NCBI GenBank assembly: GCA_902623185.1
Contig: CACNSW010000004.1
Location: 1-64,000, forward strand
From: an uncultured SAR116 cluster alpha proteobacterium
Lineage (GTDB): Bacteria > Pseudomonadota > Alphaproteobacteria > Puniceispirillales > Puniceispirillaceae
Reading direction: 5' to 3'
Length of the DNA stretch: 64,000 nt
Below are positions 49,275-57,392 of the stretch, one piece after another; position 1 is the first letter of the stretch; every line of letters begins with the position of its first letter. The notes beneath the pieces are model-generated. The model was not told where the DNA came from, made no database searches, and worked only from the letters and a program-made list of their open reading frames with translations. The position numbers and the translations under genes are program-made.

Positions 49275-49856
49275 ATGTCAGTAAAGGCAATTTCTGATAC
49301 CCTGGCGCAATCCGCGGCTGTCAAGCTGGCGACGGCCAAACAATGCAGCGCCGTCGCTTTTGAGGCTAGCAAATTGATCGCAGCCGCGCTAAAGAGTGGG
49401 GGTAAATTGATGATATGTGGAAATGGTGGCTCTGCCGGTGATGCGCAACACCTAGCAGCGGAATTTGTTGCTACACTTGATCATCAGCAGCCTCGCACGG
49501 GCTTAGCTGCTATCGCACTTACCACTGACACTTCCTTCATTACAGCATATTCGAATGATTTTGGCTTTGACGGTATTTTTGCGCGTCAGGTGGAAACGCT
49601 TGGCAGGAGGGGTGATATTCTGATTGGTATCTCAACAAGCGGTAACTCAAAAAACGTTGTTGCCGCGATGGACACCGCGCGCACCAAAAGGATCACGACC
49701 ATTGCCTTTAGTGGTGAGACAGGTGGTGAAATTTGCGAACAGGCTGATGTTTCCATCTGTGTTCCCAGCAAAACAACTATGCACATTCAGGAAGCTCATA
49801 TAGCGCTTGGACATATTATTACACTTACTGTTGAACAACTTCTCGGTCATCGGTGA
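49275..49856 (+). CDS. gmhA: Phosphoheptose isomerase (GmhA/DiaA family SIS protein)
   Basis: The product is 193 aa, a SIS-domain protein. KLMICGNGGSAGDAQHLAAE matches the GmhA substrate loop, and ISTSGNSKNVVAAMDTA and MHIQEAHIALGHII carry the catalytic Glu/His region. GmhA converts sedoheptulose-7-phosphate to heptose-7-phosphate for LPS core. DiaA, the DnaA-initiator relative, is close in sequence, but context with galU and ugd favours the sugar role. It is divergent from galU. Confidence 0.85.
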   Translation: MSVKAISDTLAQSAAVKLATAKQCSAVAFEASKLIAAALKSGGKLMICGNGGSAGDAQHLAAEFVATLDHQQPRTGLAAIALTTDTSFITAYSNDFGFDGIFARQVETLGRRGDILIGISTSGNSKNVVAAMDTARTKRITTIAFSGETGGEICEQADVSICVPSKTTMHIQEAHIALGHIITLTVEQLLGHR

Positions 49857-49918
49857 TCTTATGAGGAACTACTCAGATATGGCTGAAAATTCGACCCCAT
49901 TGACATAGGGACTTCAAG

Positions 49919-51226
49919 GTGAAAATCGCAATCATCGGCACAGGTTATGTCGGACTAGTCTCAGGTGCGTGTTTTTCGGAATTTGGATTCGAAGTAACAT
50001 GTATCGACAATGATGCAAAAAAAATTGAACAAATCACTAATGGCATTATGCCAATTTATGAGCCAGGACTAGCAGAGTTAGTCTCGCGTAATGTTGATGC
50101 CGGCAGGCTGCATTTCTCTACTGATATTTGCCCAGCTGTGAGTATAGCCGATGCAGTTTTTATTGCTGTAGGAACCCCAATGCGTCGTGGTGATGGACAC
50201 GCTGATCTTACTTATGTCTACGCTGCTGCTGAAAAGGTCGCCACTCACCTCACAGGCTATACTGTGGTGGTTACCAAATCGACGGTTCCAGTTGGCACTT
50301 GTAGGGAAGTAAGCGCAATCATTCGCCGGATCAACTGCGACGCTGATTTTGACATTGCCTCAAACCCCGAATTTCTGCGGGAAGGCGCGGCGATCGCTGA
50401 TTTCATGCGGCCTGATCGGGTGGTCGTTGGCGCAGAAACCAATCGGGCAAGAGACTTGCTACGGACATTGTATAGGCCACTATTTTTGATTGAGACACCG
50501 ATTATTTTTACCGGCCTCGAAACCTCGGAACTAATCAAATATGCTGGCAATGCGTTCCTGGCCGTAAAGATTTCTTACATCAACCAGATGGCGGATCTAT
50601 GCGAGGCGGTTGGTGCGGATGTGCATGATGTTGCTAGGGGCATTGGCCTCGACAAACGCATTGGCAGTAAATTCCTACATCCTGGTCCTGGTTATGGTGG
50701 ATCATGCTTTCCTAAGGATACGCTGGCTCTTGTACGCACTGCACAAGAACACGACATCAACTTGGGCATTGTCAACGAGGTCGTTCATTATAACGACTTC
50801 CGAAAAAAATCAATGGCGCAGAGGGTTATTGACGCATTTGAAGATACAGTTCGAGATAAATCTATCGCGATTTTGGGCCTTGCGTTTAAGCCGGAGACTG
50901 ACGACATGCGAGATAGTCCATCACTTGACATTATTTCGCGCTTGTTAGCTGAGGGTGTTCATATCAAAGCATATGATCCCAAGGCTATGGATGAGGCAAA
51001 AAATTTATTATCAAATTCTGTCCAATTTTCTCAAAGTGCTGAGGAATGTATTGCTGGAACTGACGCAGTTGTATTAGTTACTGAATGGAATGAATTCCGC
51101 GCATTAGCGCCTGCGCATTATCTTTCTGCTATGAGAGGAAACATCATGATTGATTTGCGGAATATATACTCACCTGAAGTAATGTTGGCCGCAGGTTTAA
51201 GGTATGTCTCTATTGGCAGAGCATAA
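49919..51226 (+). CDS. ugd: UDP-glucose 6-dehydrogenase
   Basis: Ugd oxidises UDP-glucose to UDP-glucuronate with NAD. The product is 435 aa. The NAD motif IAIIGTGYVGLVSGACFSEF opens the protein. TKSTVPVGTCRE, EFLREGAAI, and the catalytic Cys segment GPGYGGSCFPKDTLALVRTA follow, with FKPETDDMRDSPSLDII at the C-terminus. The start is GTG 49919 with GGGA upstream. It lies 62 bases downstream of gmhA. Confidence 0.95.
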   Translation: MKIAIIGTGYVGLVSGACFSEFGFEVTCIDNDAKKIEQITNGIMPIYEPGLAELVSRNVDAGRLHFSTDICPAVSIADAVFIAVGTPMRRGDGHADLTYVYAAAEKVATHLTGYTVVVTKSTVPVGTCREVSAIIRRINCDADFDIASNPEFLREGAAIADFMRPDRVVVGAETNRARDLLRTLYRPLFLIETPIIFTGLETSELIKYAGNAFLAVKISYINQMADLCEAVGADVHDVARGIGLDKRIGSKFLHPGPGYGGSCFPKDTLALVRTAQEHDINLGIVNEVVHYNDFRKKSMAQRVIDAFEDTVRDKSIAILGLAFKPETDDMRDSPSLDIISRLLAEGVHIKAYDPKAMDEAKNLLSNSVQFSQSAEECIAGTDAVVLVTEWNEFRALAPAHYLSAMRGNIMIDLRNIYSPEVMLAAGLRYVSIGRA

Positions 51227-51259
51227 CACACGTATTATAACTCCCAAAAATTTCGAGTT

Positions 51260-51523
51260 CTAAGGGCATTTAAAAACTCTCCATCGCAAACGAAAGTCTC
51301 GCGTATCTCTGCAGCCAGTTTCCTCATCAAAATAACCCTCTAATTTTGATATGCTCTTAAATTTTGAAGTTTCTTGGACGTAGTGATAGTGCCAAAATCC
51401 GTCGACCTTGGCACAATTGCACTGATTTTTTTCAGGGTGTTGGCTTAGGAGGTGTGCGTTTGCGTTTGCGCACACAAAAACGCTATAAAATATTGATAAA
51501 GCCACAACTTTTTTTGTATCCAT
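51260..51523 (-). CDS. Small secreted cysteine-containing protein of unknown function
   Basis: I do not recognise this 87-aa product. Residues 1-23 look like a signal peptide (VVALSIFYSVFVCANANA, cleavage after ANA). The mature part has four Cys (35, 37, 71, 86), an aromatic/His cluster FWHYHYV at 44-50, and an acidic-flanked Tyr64 in LEGYFDEETG. It lies 56 bases downstream of the first TPR-sulfotransferase gene on the same strand. No clear ribosome-binding site precedes the ATG, so a chance frame is possible, though the signal peptide argues against it. Confidence 0.5.
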   Translation of the reverse strand: MDTKKVVALSIFYSVFVCANANAHLLSQHPEKNQCNCAKVDGFWHYHYVQETSKFKSISKLEGYFDEETGCRDTRDFRLRWRVFKCP

Positions 51524-51579
51524 AATTAAGCACGCCGTTGGTCAAATTTTCATAGAAGTCGAAACCACAATAACGGAAA

Positions 51580-53433
51580 TTATAAGTAGTCATATTTAGC
51601 AATCCATTCATGGGCATGGCCCATACAGCTATCCAAATGCTTTTGATAATTTTTCCATTTCATCCTGGAAGTCTTATAAATTGGTTTCACAACTTGTGAA
51701 TAACTCGGCGTCAGAACTAAACGACCTCGATTTTTTTTATTGTGGTAGTCTAAAATACTATCTTGCCAGTCCAGTTCGAGAAAACTTAACAAAGATTTAA
51801 TTTCGCGTTGCATATCTTCGACTAAATTCTCATATCTTAGCTCGTGGCAATTAAGGTTATACCGTTCCCTGCAGAGATTAAAAACTGCCATACTGTCACT
51901 GTAAAGTTTGGACGCACTTTTGAGACTCAGCATATTTTCCATCGCAGGGTTTAAATCAAAATTCTGCATGTATGAACTTAGTATAGAGTCAAGCGGGTGT
52001 CTCAATGCAAGAATGAATTTCGCATCGGGGTATAGCTTGTTGATAAGCGGCGCTTCATTAAGATTCAGCGGAAGCTTGTCAATGACTAGGGATTTGTGTT
52101 TTTCAGCATAATTTTTGAGTTCATTCTCATAGGCTTTTTTAGCTCTCTCAACTTCTGGCGTTGTCAAATTCTCAATCTCTGAAACAGAGATGTTTTCGCC
52201 CACTAAATCTATGGCGGCATCTATCATTGGTCGTTCTTCAGCAACGAAGATGTCAGAATGAGCACTCAAAATTGTGTCAAGTAACGTTGTTCCTGATCTT
52301 GGGAACCCAACGAGAAATACACAAGGGTTTTGCTCTTTTGGATTTGAATTGAGCGTGCAAGGGCGACCAACTAACTGCGTGAGTTGCTTTTTCCTCGTTG
52401 AAATTTTTTTAGCATAGCTGTTTGAGAGGTTTGATTGAATTTTAGCTAGTTGCTTTGCTTTTTTATTCATTAATTCATATTTCTTAAAAGCATCATCGTA
52501 TTGCTTGAGATTGTGCAAGCATTTAGCAGAAAGTTCTAAATACCGTGTCTGCAAACTGTCTGGAAGTTGGTTTTCATTAATTGACCTAATGAGACATAGG
52601 CACTTAGTGTGATCTTTAAGGTGAAATCTCGCTAGGGCTTCGAAAAAAACTATGCTATCAGACTTGTAAATCCCGGTTTGGTTGCAATTCTCTGCAAATT
52701 CTAATAGCTCGTGATAATTTCCTTTACGATCCAGCAAATCACATAAATATTGTCTGGCGGGTACTGACTCGGGTTGGTGTTTTAGGGCACTTTTGAAAGC
52801 CGCTTCAGACTCTTCTGCTTTTGAGGTTTGATTGAGCATTATGCCAAGTGCGATATAGGCGTCAACATAGTTCGACTTCAATTTTAAGGCTTTTTTTACT
52901 TCTGATATCCCTTCTGCGACTTGACCTAAGTCCCGCAGTGACATGCCAAGATTTAAATGAGCAACGGGATATTTAGGATCTAACTTGAGCGCCTTTTTGA
53001 AAAAACCAACTGAACGTTTATGATCTTTTTTTCTTCGGTAAATGGTGCCCAAATTGTTATTAGCGATAGCATGTGAAGGATCATACTTAATCGCAAATTC
53101 ATAATTGCAAATCGCTTCATCTAAGTTTCCCGCTTTCGCAAGTACATTTCCAAGATTGCAATAAGTTGGTGCGTGCGCTGGATTTAATTTTAGAGCTTCG
53201 GCATATATCTTCAAAGACTGATCAACTTTTCCCATTCCATCATAACAAGCGGCTTGGATATTCAAAATTTGAATAGAATATGGAAATGTTAAACGCAATG
53301 AATTAGCGTTTGATAAAGCCGTTGGATAATTGCCCGCAGAAAGATTCTTGATCAATTCGTTAATAATCCGAGCATCTGGCTCATCTCTGTTTGCGTAAAG
53401 CTCATTTATAACTTTTTTTGCCATGTTTCTCAT
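51580..53433 (-). CDS. TPR-repeat sulfotransferase (1 of 3)
   Basis: The product is 617 aa. The N-terminal half holds tandem TPRs (APTYCNLGNVLAKAGNLDEA, AIANNNLGTIYRRKKDHKRS, AHLNLGMSLRDLGQVAEGIS). The C-terminal sulfotransferase domain has the PAPS 5'-phosphosulfate loop FLVGFPRSGTTLLDT (PRSGTTLL 378-385), the 3'-phosphate segment ALRHPLDSILSSY (about 476-488), and a C-terminal TPSYSQVVKPIY. It likely transfers sulfate from PAPS to an unknown acceptor. ATG 53424 (MAKK...) is an alternative start, similar to the second copy. It is head-to-head with copy 2. Confidence 0.88.
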   Translation of the reverse strand: MRNMAKKVINELYANRDEPDARIINELIKNLSAGNYPTALSNANSLRLTFPYSIQILNIQAACYDGMGKVDQSLKIYAEALKLNPAHAPTYCNLGNVLAKAGNLDEAICNYEFAIKYDPSHAIANNNLGTIYRRKKDHKRSVGFFKKALKLDPKYPVAHLNLGMSLRDLGQVAEGISEVKKALKLKSNYVDAYIALGIMLNQTSKAEESEAAFKSALKHQPESVPARQYLCDLLDRKGNYHELLEFAENCNQTGIYKSDSIVFFEALARFHLKDHTKCLCLIRSINENQLPDSLQTRYLELSAKCLHNLKQYDDAFKKYELMNKKAKQLAKIQSNLSNSYAKKISTRKKQLTQLVGRPCTLNSNPKEQNPCVFLVGFPRSGTTLLDTILSAHSDIFVAEERPMIDAAIDLVGENISVSEIENLTTPEVERAKKAYENELKNYAEKHKSLVIDKLPLNLNEAPLINKLYPDAKFILALRHPLDSILSSYMQNFDLNPAMENMLSLKSASKLYSDSMAVFNLCRERYNLNCHELRYENLVEDMQREIKSLLSFLELDWQDSILDYHNKKNRGRLVLTPSYSQVVKPIYKTSRMKWKNYQKHLDSCMGHAHEWIAKYDYL

Positions 53434-53692
53434 TTTGTAAAAGGTTTAAGTTATCTGATTGATAAAAAGTAGTTCCACCTAGAATAAAGGACGATGCTAC
53501 TAAAGTTTTTGACTTAAAAAAATTTAAATCGCTGCACAATCAAAAATGGACATTCTCTTTCAGCCTTTTTTGGGCTGTGGAGACGGTATAATGTTTATCA
53601 AAATGGTATTTTGGATAACAGCTTACTGTCACCTGAAGCTCTGATTTAAGCAGATCAAAAACCTTTAAATTGAAATTTTTAGGAAAAGATTT

Positions 53693-55363
53693 ATGGCAAA
53701 AAAATGGTATCCCGATAGAGAATTGGCTCATTTACATCATCTGCTGAACTCAAATCAGCATAGAGCAATCGTCGCTAATTCTGAAACTTTAATATCAAGA
53801 TTTCCTCTCGATATGCGTGTCTACAACATAATTGGTATGGCATATTTTGCTTTGGGTTCACTAAGTAAGGCTCTGGACATAAATGACCGAGCAATCGTGA
53901 AAAATCCAAATTTTGCTCAGGGCTTTTTTAATCGAGGCGTGATTTTGAGCGCACAGGGGAAAATAGAAGAGGCAAAAAAGTCCTATGAAAAAACCCTTTC
54001 AATTAATCCAAACCATTTCGATGCACTGAACAATTTGGCGAATCTAGTCAAAAAATTAGGAGATTTAAACGCTGCAAAACAACTATACGAAGCGGCGTTA
54101 GTTAAAGATGAGACAAACATAAACTTACTGATTAATTATGGCCTTTTTCTGGCTAGTTTAGACGATTTTTTAAATGCAAAAAAATTTTTTAAAGCTGCTT
54201 TAAATATCGAGCCCAGCAACTCTATAGCTTTGTGTAAATTAGGAAACATTCACGCAATTTGCGGTGAATTTGAGGATGCTAAGTTTTGTTTGGAATCGTC
54301 AATAAATGCTGACCCTGGGAATGCAGAAGCCTTTTTTCACCTTAGCGAGATGGAACATTTTACGTCACAAGATCACAAGCTAAGCATAATGGTAAAAGTT
54401 CATGAAGACTCTAAACGCAACTCATCTGACAAAAAATACATTTGCTTTGCGTTGGCAAAGGCTTACGAGGACATGAAAAAGTATGATAGGGCTTTCAAAT
54501 TTTATTCTGAAGGAAATGCGTTGAGGAAAAGAGAAATAGGTTATGAAGTGCAAGCTGACGAAAAGTTATTCAAAGATATTAAGAAAAGCAACACGTTCCC
54601 AATAAAACCAGTCCAAGTAGAAAACAGTCTTAATCAATGTCCAATCTTTGTAGTTGGATTGCCCCGGTCGGGCACTACTCTAATTGAACAAATACTAGCT
54701 AGTCATAGTCATATTTTTGGTGCAAATGAATTGCTTTTCGCCAACTTGGGAATACAGAAACACAAATTGTTAGAAAAAAAAGCAAATGAAAGTAGTATCA
54801 CTGAGTTTAGACAGTTTTATTTGGAATCAATACGTAGACTAGGTGTAACCGAGCGATTTATAGTTGATAAAATGCCTTTGAATTTTCGGTGGATCGGTTT
54901 TTTGGTATCAGCGTTGCCTGAGAGTAAGATCGTCCATGTGAGACGGGACGGAGTTGCTACATGTTGGTCAATTTACAAAAAGCTTTTTTACGGAAAGGGA
55001 AATGGTTTTGATTGTGACTTACAAGATATTGTTTCTTATTATGGACTTTACAGTGACCTTATGCAGTTTTGGCGAAAGACTTACCCGGGGAGAACGATTG
55101 AAATAAAATATGAGAATTTGGTTTCGGACCCCAAAAAACAAATAGAAGATTTAGTGAGCAATTTAGGCCTTGAAATGGAAAAAGAGTGCTTGAATTTTCA
55201 TGAAACAAATCGTTCTGTCAAAACCGCATCGCTTGCTCAAGTTAGAGTTAAAATATTTGGTAATAGTAACGAAGCTTGGAAACCATTTTTACCCTACCTT
55301 GAAGATTTTGTTGCCGCGATTCGCAAAATTGAGGCTAACGAATCATCAGTCTCAAAATTTTAG
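53693..55363 (+). CDS. TPR-repeat sulfotransferase (2 of 3)
   Basis: The product is 556 aa. TPRs fill the first 280 residues (AQGFFNRGVILSAQGKIEEA, DALNNLANLVKKLGDLNAAK). The sulfotransferase domain shows IFVVGLPRSGTTLIEQILAS (PRSGTTLIEQ 324-333) and HVRRDGVATCWSIYKKLF (RRDG at 417-420), then TASLAQVRVKIFGNSNEAW. It is the classic TPR/sulfotransferase type of marine Alphaproteobacteria. AGGA precedes the ATG by 7 bases. It is more divergent from copies 1 and 3 than those are from each other. Confidence 0.88.
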   Translation: MAKKWYPDRELAHLHHLLNSNQHRAIVANSETLISRFPLDMRVYNIIGMAYFALGSLSKALDINDRAIVKNPNFAQGFFNRGVILSAQGKIEEAKKSYEKTLSINPNHFDALNNLANLVKKLGDLNAAKQLYEAALVKDETNINLLINYGLFLASLDDFLNAKKFFKAALNIEPSNSIALCKLGNIHAICGEFEDAKFCLESSINADPGNAEAFFHLSEMEHFTSQDHKLSIMVKVHEDSKRNSSDKKYICFALAKAYEDMKKYDRAFKFYSEGNALRKREIGYEVQADEKLFKDIKKSNTFPIKPVQVENSLNQCPIFVVGLPRSGTTLIEQILASHSHIFGANELLFANLGIQKHKLLEKKANESSITEFRQFYLESIRRLGVTERFIVDKMPLNFRWIGFLVSALPESKIVHVRRDGVATCWSIYKKLFYGKGNGFDCDLQDIVSYYGLYSDLMQFWRKTYPGRTIEIKYENLVSDPKKQIEDLVSNLGLEMEKECLNFHETNRSVKTASLAQVRVKIFGNSNEAWKPFLPYLEDFVAAIRKIEANESSVSKF

Positions 55364-55383
55364 TGTTGTTTTTTTGGAATACA

Positions 55384-55393
55384 CCCCCCCCCC
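55384..55393 (+). repeat. Homopolymeric C10 tract upstream of third sulfotransferase
   Basis: Ten consecutive C lie between copies 2 and 3, ending 9 bases before the ATG at 55403. The surrounding DNA is AT-rich, which makes the run stand out. Such tracts can change length by slipped-strand mispairing and alter promoter or translation spacing. Confidence 0.85.
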
Positions 55394-55402
55394 GTTAAGT
55401 CT

Positions 55403-57061
55403 ATGATTTTAAATTACTTGATCGCAGCGGAGTGCTCCTTGAAAAGCGTGAACATAGCCCTAGAAATACCAAAGTCTGACTTTGAAGCTATAGCCCTCTT
55501 GAACAATCGGGGAGAACATCAAGAAGCGCTACAAAAAGTAATTTCTTTGGAACGATTTTATCCAAATTCAACTAATTTAATTCGCCTAAAAGCAAAAATT
55601 CTTACTTTATTGGAACGCTATTCAGAATCTATTGAGATACTTAACAAACTTATAAAATTGCATGAGCATAACAGCCAATTTTTCTATGACCTTGGAGAGG
55701 CTCATTTTTTTGCTGGAGAACATGAAAAAGCTTCTAGAGTGCTCACGCGGCTTTTGAAAAAAGACCCGAATTTCTATTACGCTTATGTTCTGCTAAGCAA
55801 TTCATATAGAAAAATCGGAAAGCATTTTGCTGCAGAAAAGACGCTGCATAAAGCGCGCTTTGTCGATGCTCAAAATCCAATAGCCTATGAGCTATTGTGT
55901 GAATTGTACGAAGATTCTCTTAAATTTGACGCAATTAAGGGCGTCTTAACCGAGGCAAAAGAAAAACTCGTAGATTATACTCCCTCGCTTTTATATTTTG
56001 AGGGGCAACTCTTATTTAAGGCAGGAAATTTTGATGGATGTCTCAAGGTCTTATCCAGCCCAAGTTTCAAAGATTGGAATGTTTCATCTTGGTCCTCAGT
56101 GCTTCAGCTTAAGGGTCGTTGTTACGACAAGTTAGGCAATCATGATTTGGCATTTAGTGTTTTTACAGAAATGAACCAATTACACTTAACGTCAAATCCA
56201 AATTTGGAGGAAGTAGCAGCGAACTATCGTAGGATTTACATACAGCTGAACGGCCAAGTTTTGGACAAACCACCAAAGAAATTTGAAAAGAAATCATACA
56301 AAAAGTTGAAATTTACACCTATATTTTTGGTAGGTTTTCCCCGTTCAGGCACAACTTTACTTGATACAGCATTACGTGGTCACCCAAAATTAAGTGTTGC
56401 GGAAGAATTTAACGTAATGAGTGAGTGTAGGGGTAAATTGAATCCTGATTTTCTCATTAATGACATTGATAGTCTCGAACGCGCCTGCATCGAAGAATTA
56501 AGAAGCGAATACGTCTTAAAAATGTGTTCACTTATCGAAGAAACGCCAAATGAGTTTTTAATTGACAAATACCCGCTGAACATTGTCCACATACCCCTGA
56601 TTTGTAATATGTTTCCAGAAAGTAAATTTATCCTTGCTGTTAGGCATCCACTTGATGTGGCATTAAGTTGTTACATGCAAAATTTTAAAATTAACGGTGC
56701 GATGGCAAATTTGCTTAAACTGGATAGCACTTACGAAATGTATGATCTTGCGATGTCTTTTTTTGATGCATGTACGAAGAGATATAGTATTTCATTCAAA
56801 AGGATACATTATGAGGATATGGTCTCAGACTATAGTGGTACCTTAACTAATCTTTTGAAATTTCTTGAACTAGAATGGGACGATAACTTGGCTGACCATA
56901 CTGTTCATGCAAAAAAGCGGACTACCATAAATACGCCCAGCTATGATCAAGTTGTGCTGCCTATATACGACAATGCCAAATTTCGTTGGCTTAATTACCA
57001 AAAGTACTTAGTTGGCCATAAAACCCTATTGGAGCAATGGATTGATAAGTTTGGTTACTGA
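55403..57061 (+). CDS. TPR-repeat sulfotransferase (3 of 3)
   Basis: The product is 552 aa. TPR-like helices fill residues 25-280 (SQFFYDLGEAHFFAGEHEKA, YAYVLLSNSYRKIGKHFAAE). The sulfotransferase domain has IFLVGFPRSGTTLLDTALRG (PRSGTTLL 313-320), VRHPLDVALSCYMQNF and the C-terminal TPSYDQVVLPIYDNAKFRWL NYQK. It is a paralogue of copy 1. The start is uncertain: ATG 55403 lacks a ribosome-binding site, while a TTG twelve codons in has GGAG 6 bases upstream. A C10 tract precedes it. Confidence 0.86.
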   Translation: MILNYLIAAECSLKSVNIALEIPKSDFEAIALLNNRGEHQEALQKVISLERFYPNSTNLIRLKAKILTLLERYSESIEILNKLIKLHEHNSQFFYDLGEAHFFAGEHEKASRVLTRLLKKDPNFYYAYVLLSNSYRKIGKHFAAEKTLHKARFVDAQNPIAYELLCELYEDSLKFDAIKGVLTEAKEKLVDYTPSLLYFEGQLLFKAGNFDGCLKVLSSPSFKDWNVSSWSSVLQLKGRCYDKLGNHDLAFSVFTEMNQLHLTSNPNLEEVAANYRRIYIQLNGQVLDKPPKKFEKKSYKKLKFTPIFLVGFPRSGTTLLDTALRGHPKLSVAEEFNVMSECRGKLNPDFLINDIDSLERACIEELRSEYVLKMCSLIEETPNEFLIDKYPLNIVHIPLICNMFPESKFILAVRHPLDVALSCYMQNFKINGAMANLLKLDSTYEMYDLAMSFFDACTKRYSISFKRIHYEDMVSDYSGTLTNLLKFLELEWDDNLADHTVHAKKRTTINTPSYDQVVLPIYDNAKFRWLNYQKYLVGHKTLLEQWIDKFGY

Positions 57062-57136
57062 TCCGAAAAGCTTCAAAAGCGGTTAATGAGAGTTTTAGTC
57101 AACAAGGTTGGACTAAAGACCATCACGGCTGGAAAC

Positions 57137-57211
57137 TGGAGCGGGTGAAGGGATTCGAACCCTCGACCCCAACCTTAGCAAGGTTGTGCTCTACCACTGA
57201 GCTACACCCGC
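57137..57211 (-). tRNA. tRNA with tRNA-Gly body and GCU (serine) anticodon
   Basis: On the minus strand all stems are intact: acceptor GCGGGTG/CACCCGC, D stem GCTC/GAGC, anticodon stem CAACC/GGTTG, T stem GAGGG/CCCTT with TTCGAAT loop, discriminator T and encoded CCA (57137-57139). The body matches alphaproteobacterial tRNA-Gly(GCC), and the variable loop is short. The anticodon loop reads TTGCTAA, giving GCT at 57177-57179 instead of GCC. Serine tRNAs normally have a long variable arm, absent here. It could be a mutated tRNA-Gly, a decoder of AGC/AGU, or a sequence error. Confidence 0.85.
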
Positions 57212-57220
57212 TTGTTGTCC

Positions 57221-57253
57221 AAAAAAGCTGATCTTATCAAATATATAAGATCA
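57221..57253 (-). terminator. Intrinsic terminator downstream of the DegT aminotransferase gene
   Basis: On the minus strand TGATCTTAT and ATAAGATCA form a perfect 9-bp stem with a 7-base loop (57229-57253), then GC and TTTTTT (57221-57226). The stem is AT-rich, so strength is moderate. It lies about 140 bases past the aminotransferase stop and only 9 bases before the tRNA 5' end. Confidence 0.6.
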
Positions 57254-57392
57254 ACATACTCCGTTGGTATAGTCCAATGGCCCATACCATGCAAGAGCCA
57301 AATAAGATTGTGTTGTCAGGTTTGCAATGAATTTGGTGCATCATGCTAGCCTTGGTTTGAAATAGAATTAATTTTGTGGATTTGTTAAGTTT

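Noticed and set aside
55355-55403. Possible frameshift fusion of sulfotransferase copies 2 and 3 through the C10 tract
   Set aside because: Copy 2 ends with a TAG at 55361-55363 before the tract and both proteins are full length with complete sulfotransferase domains.
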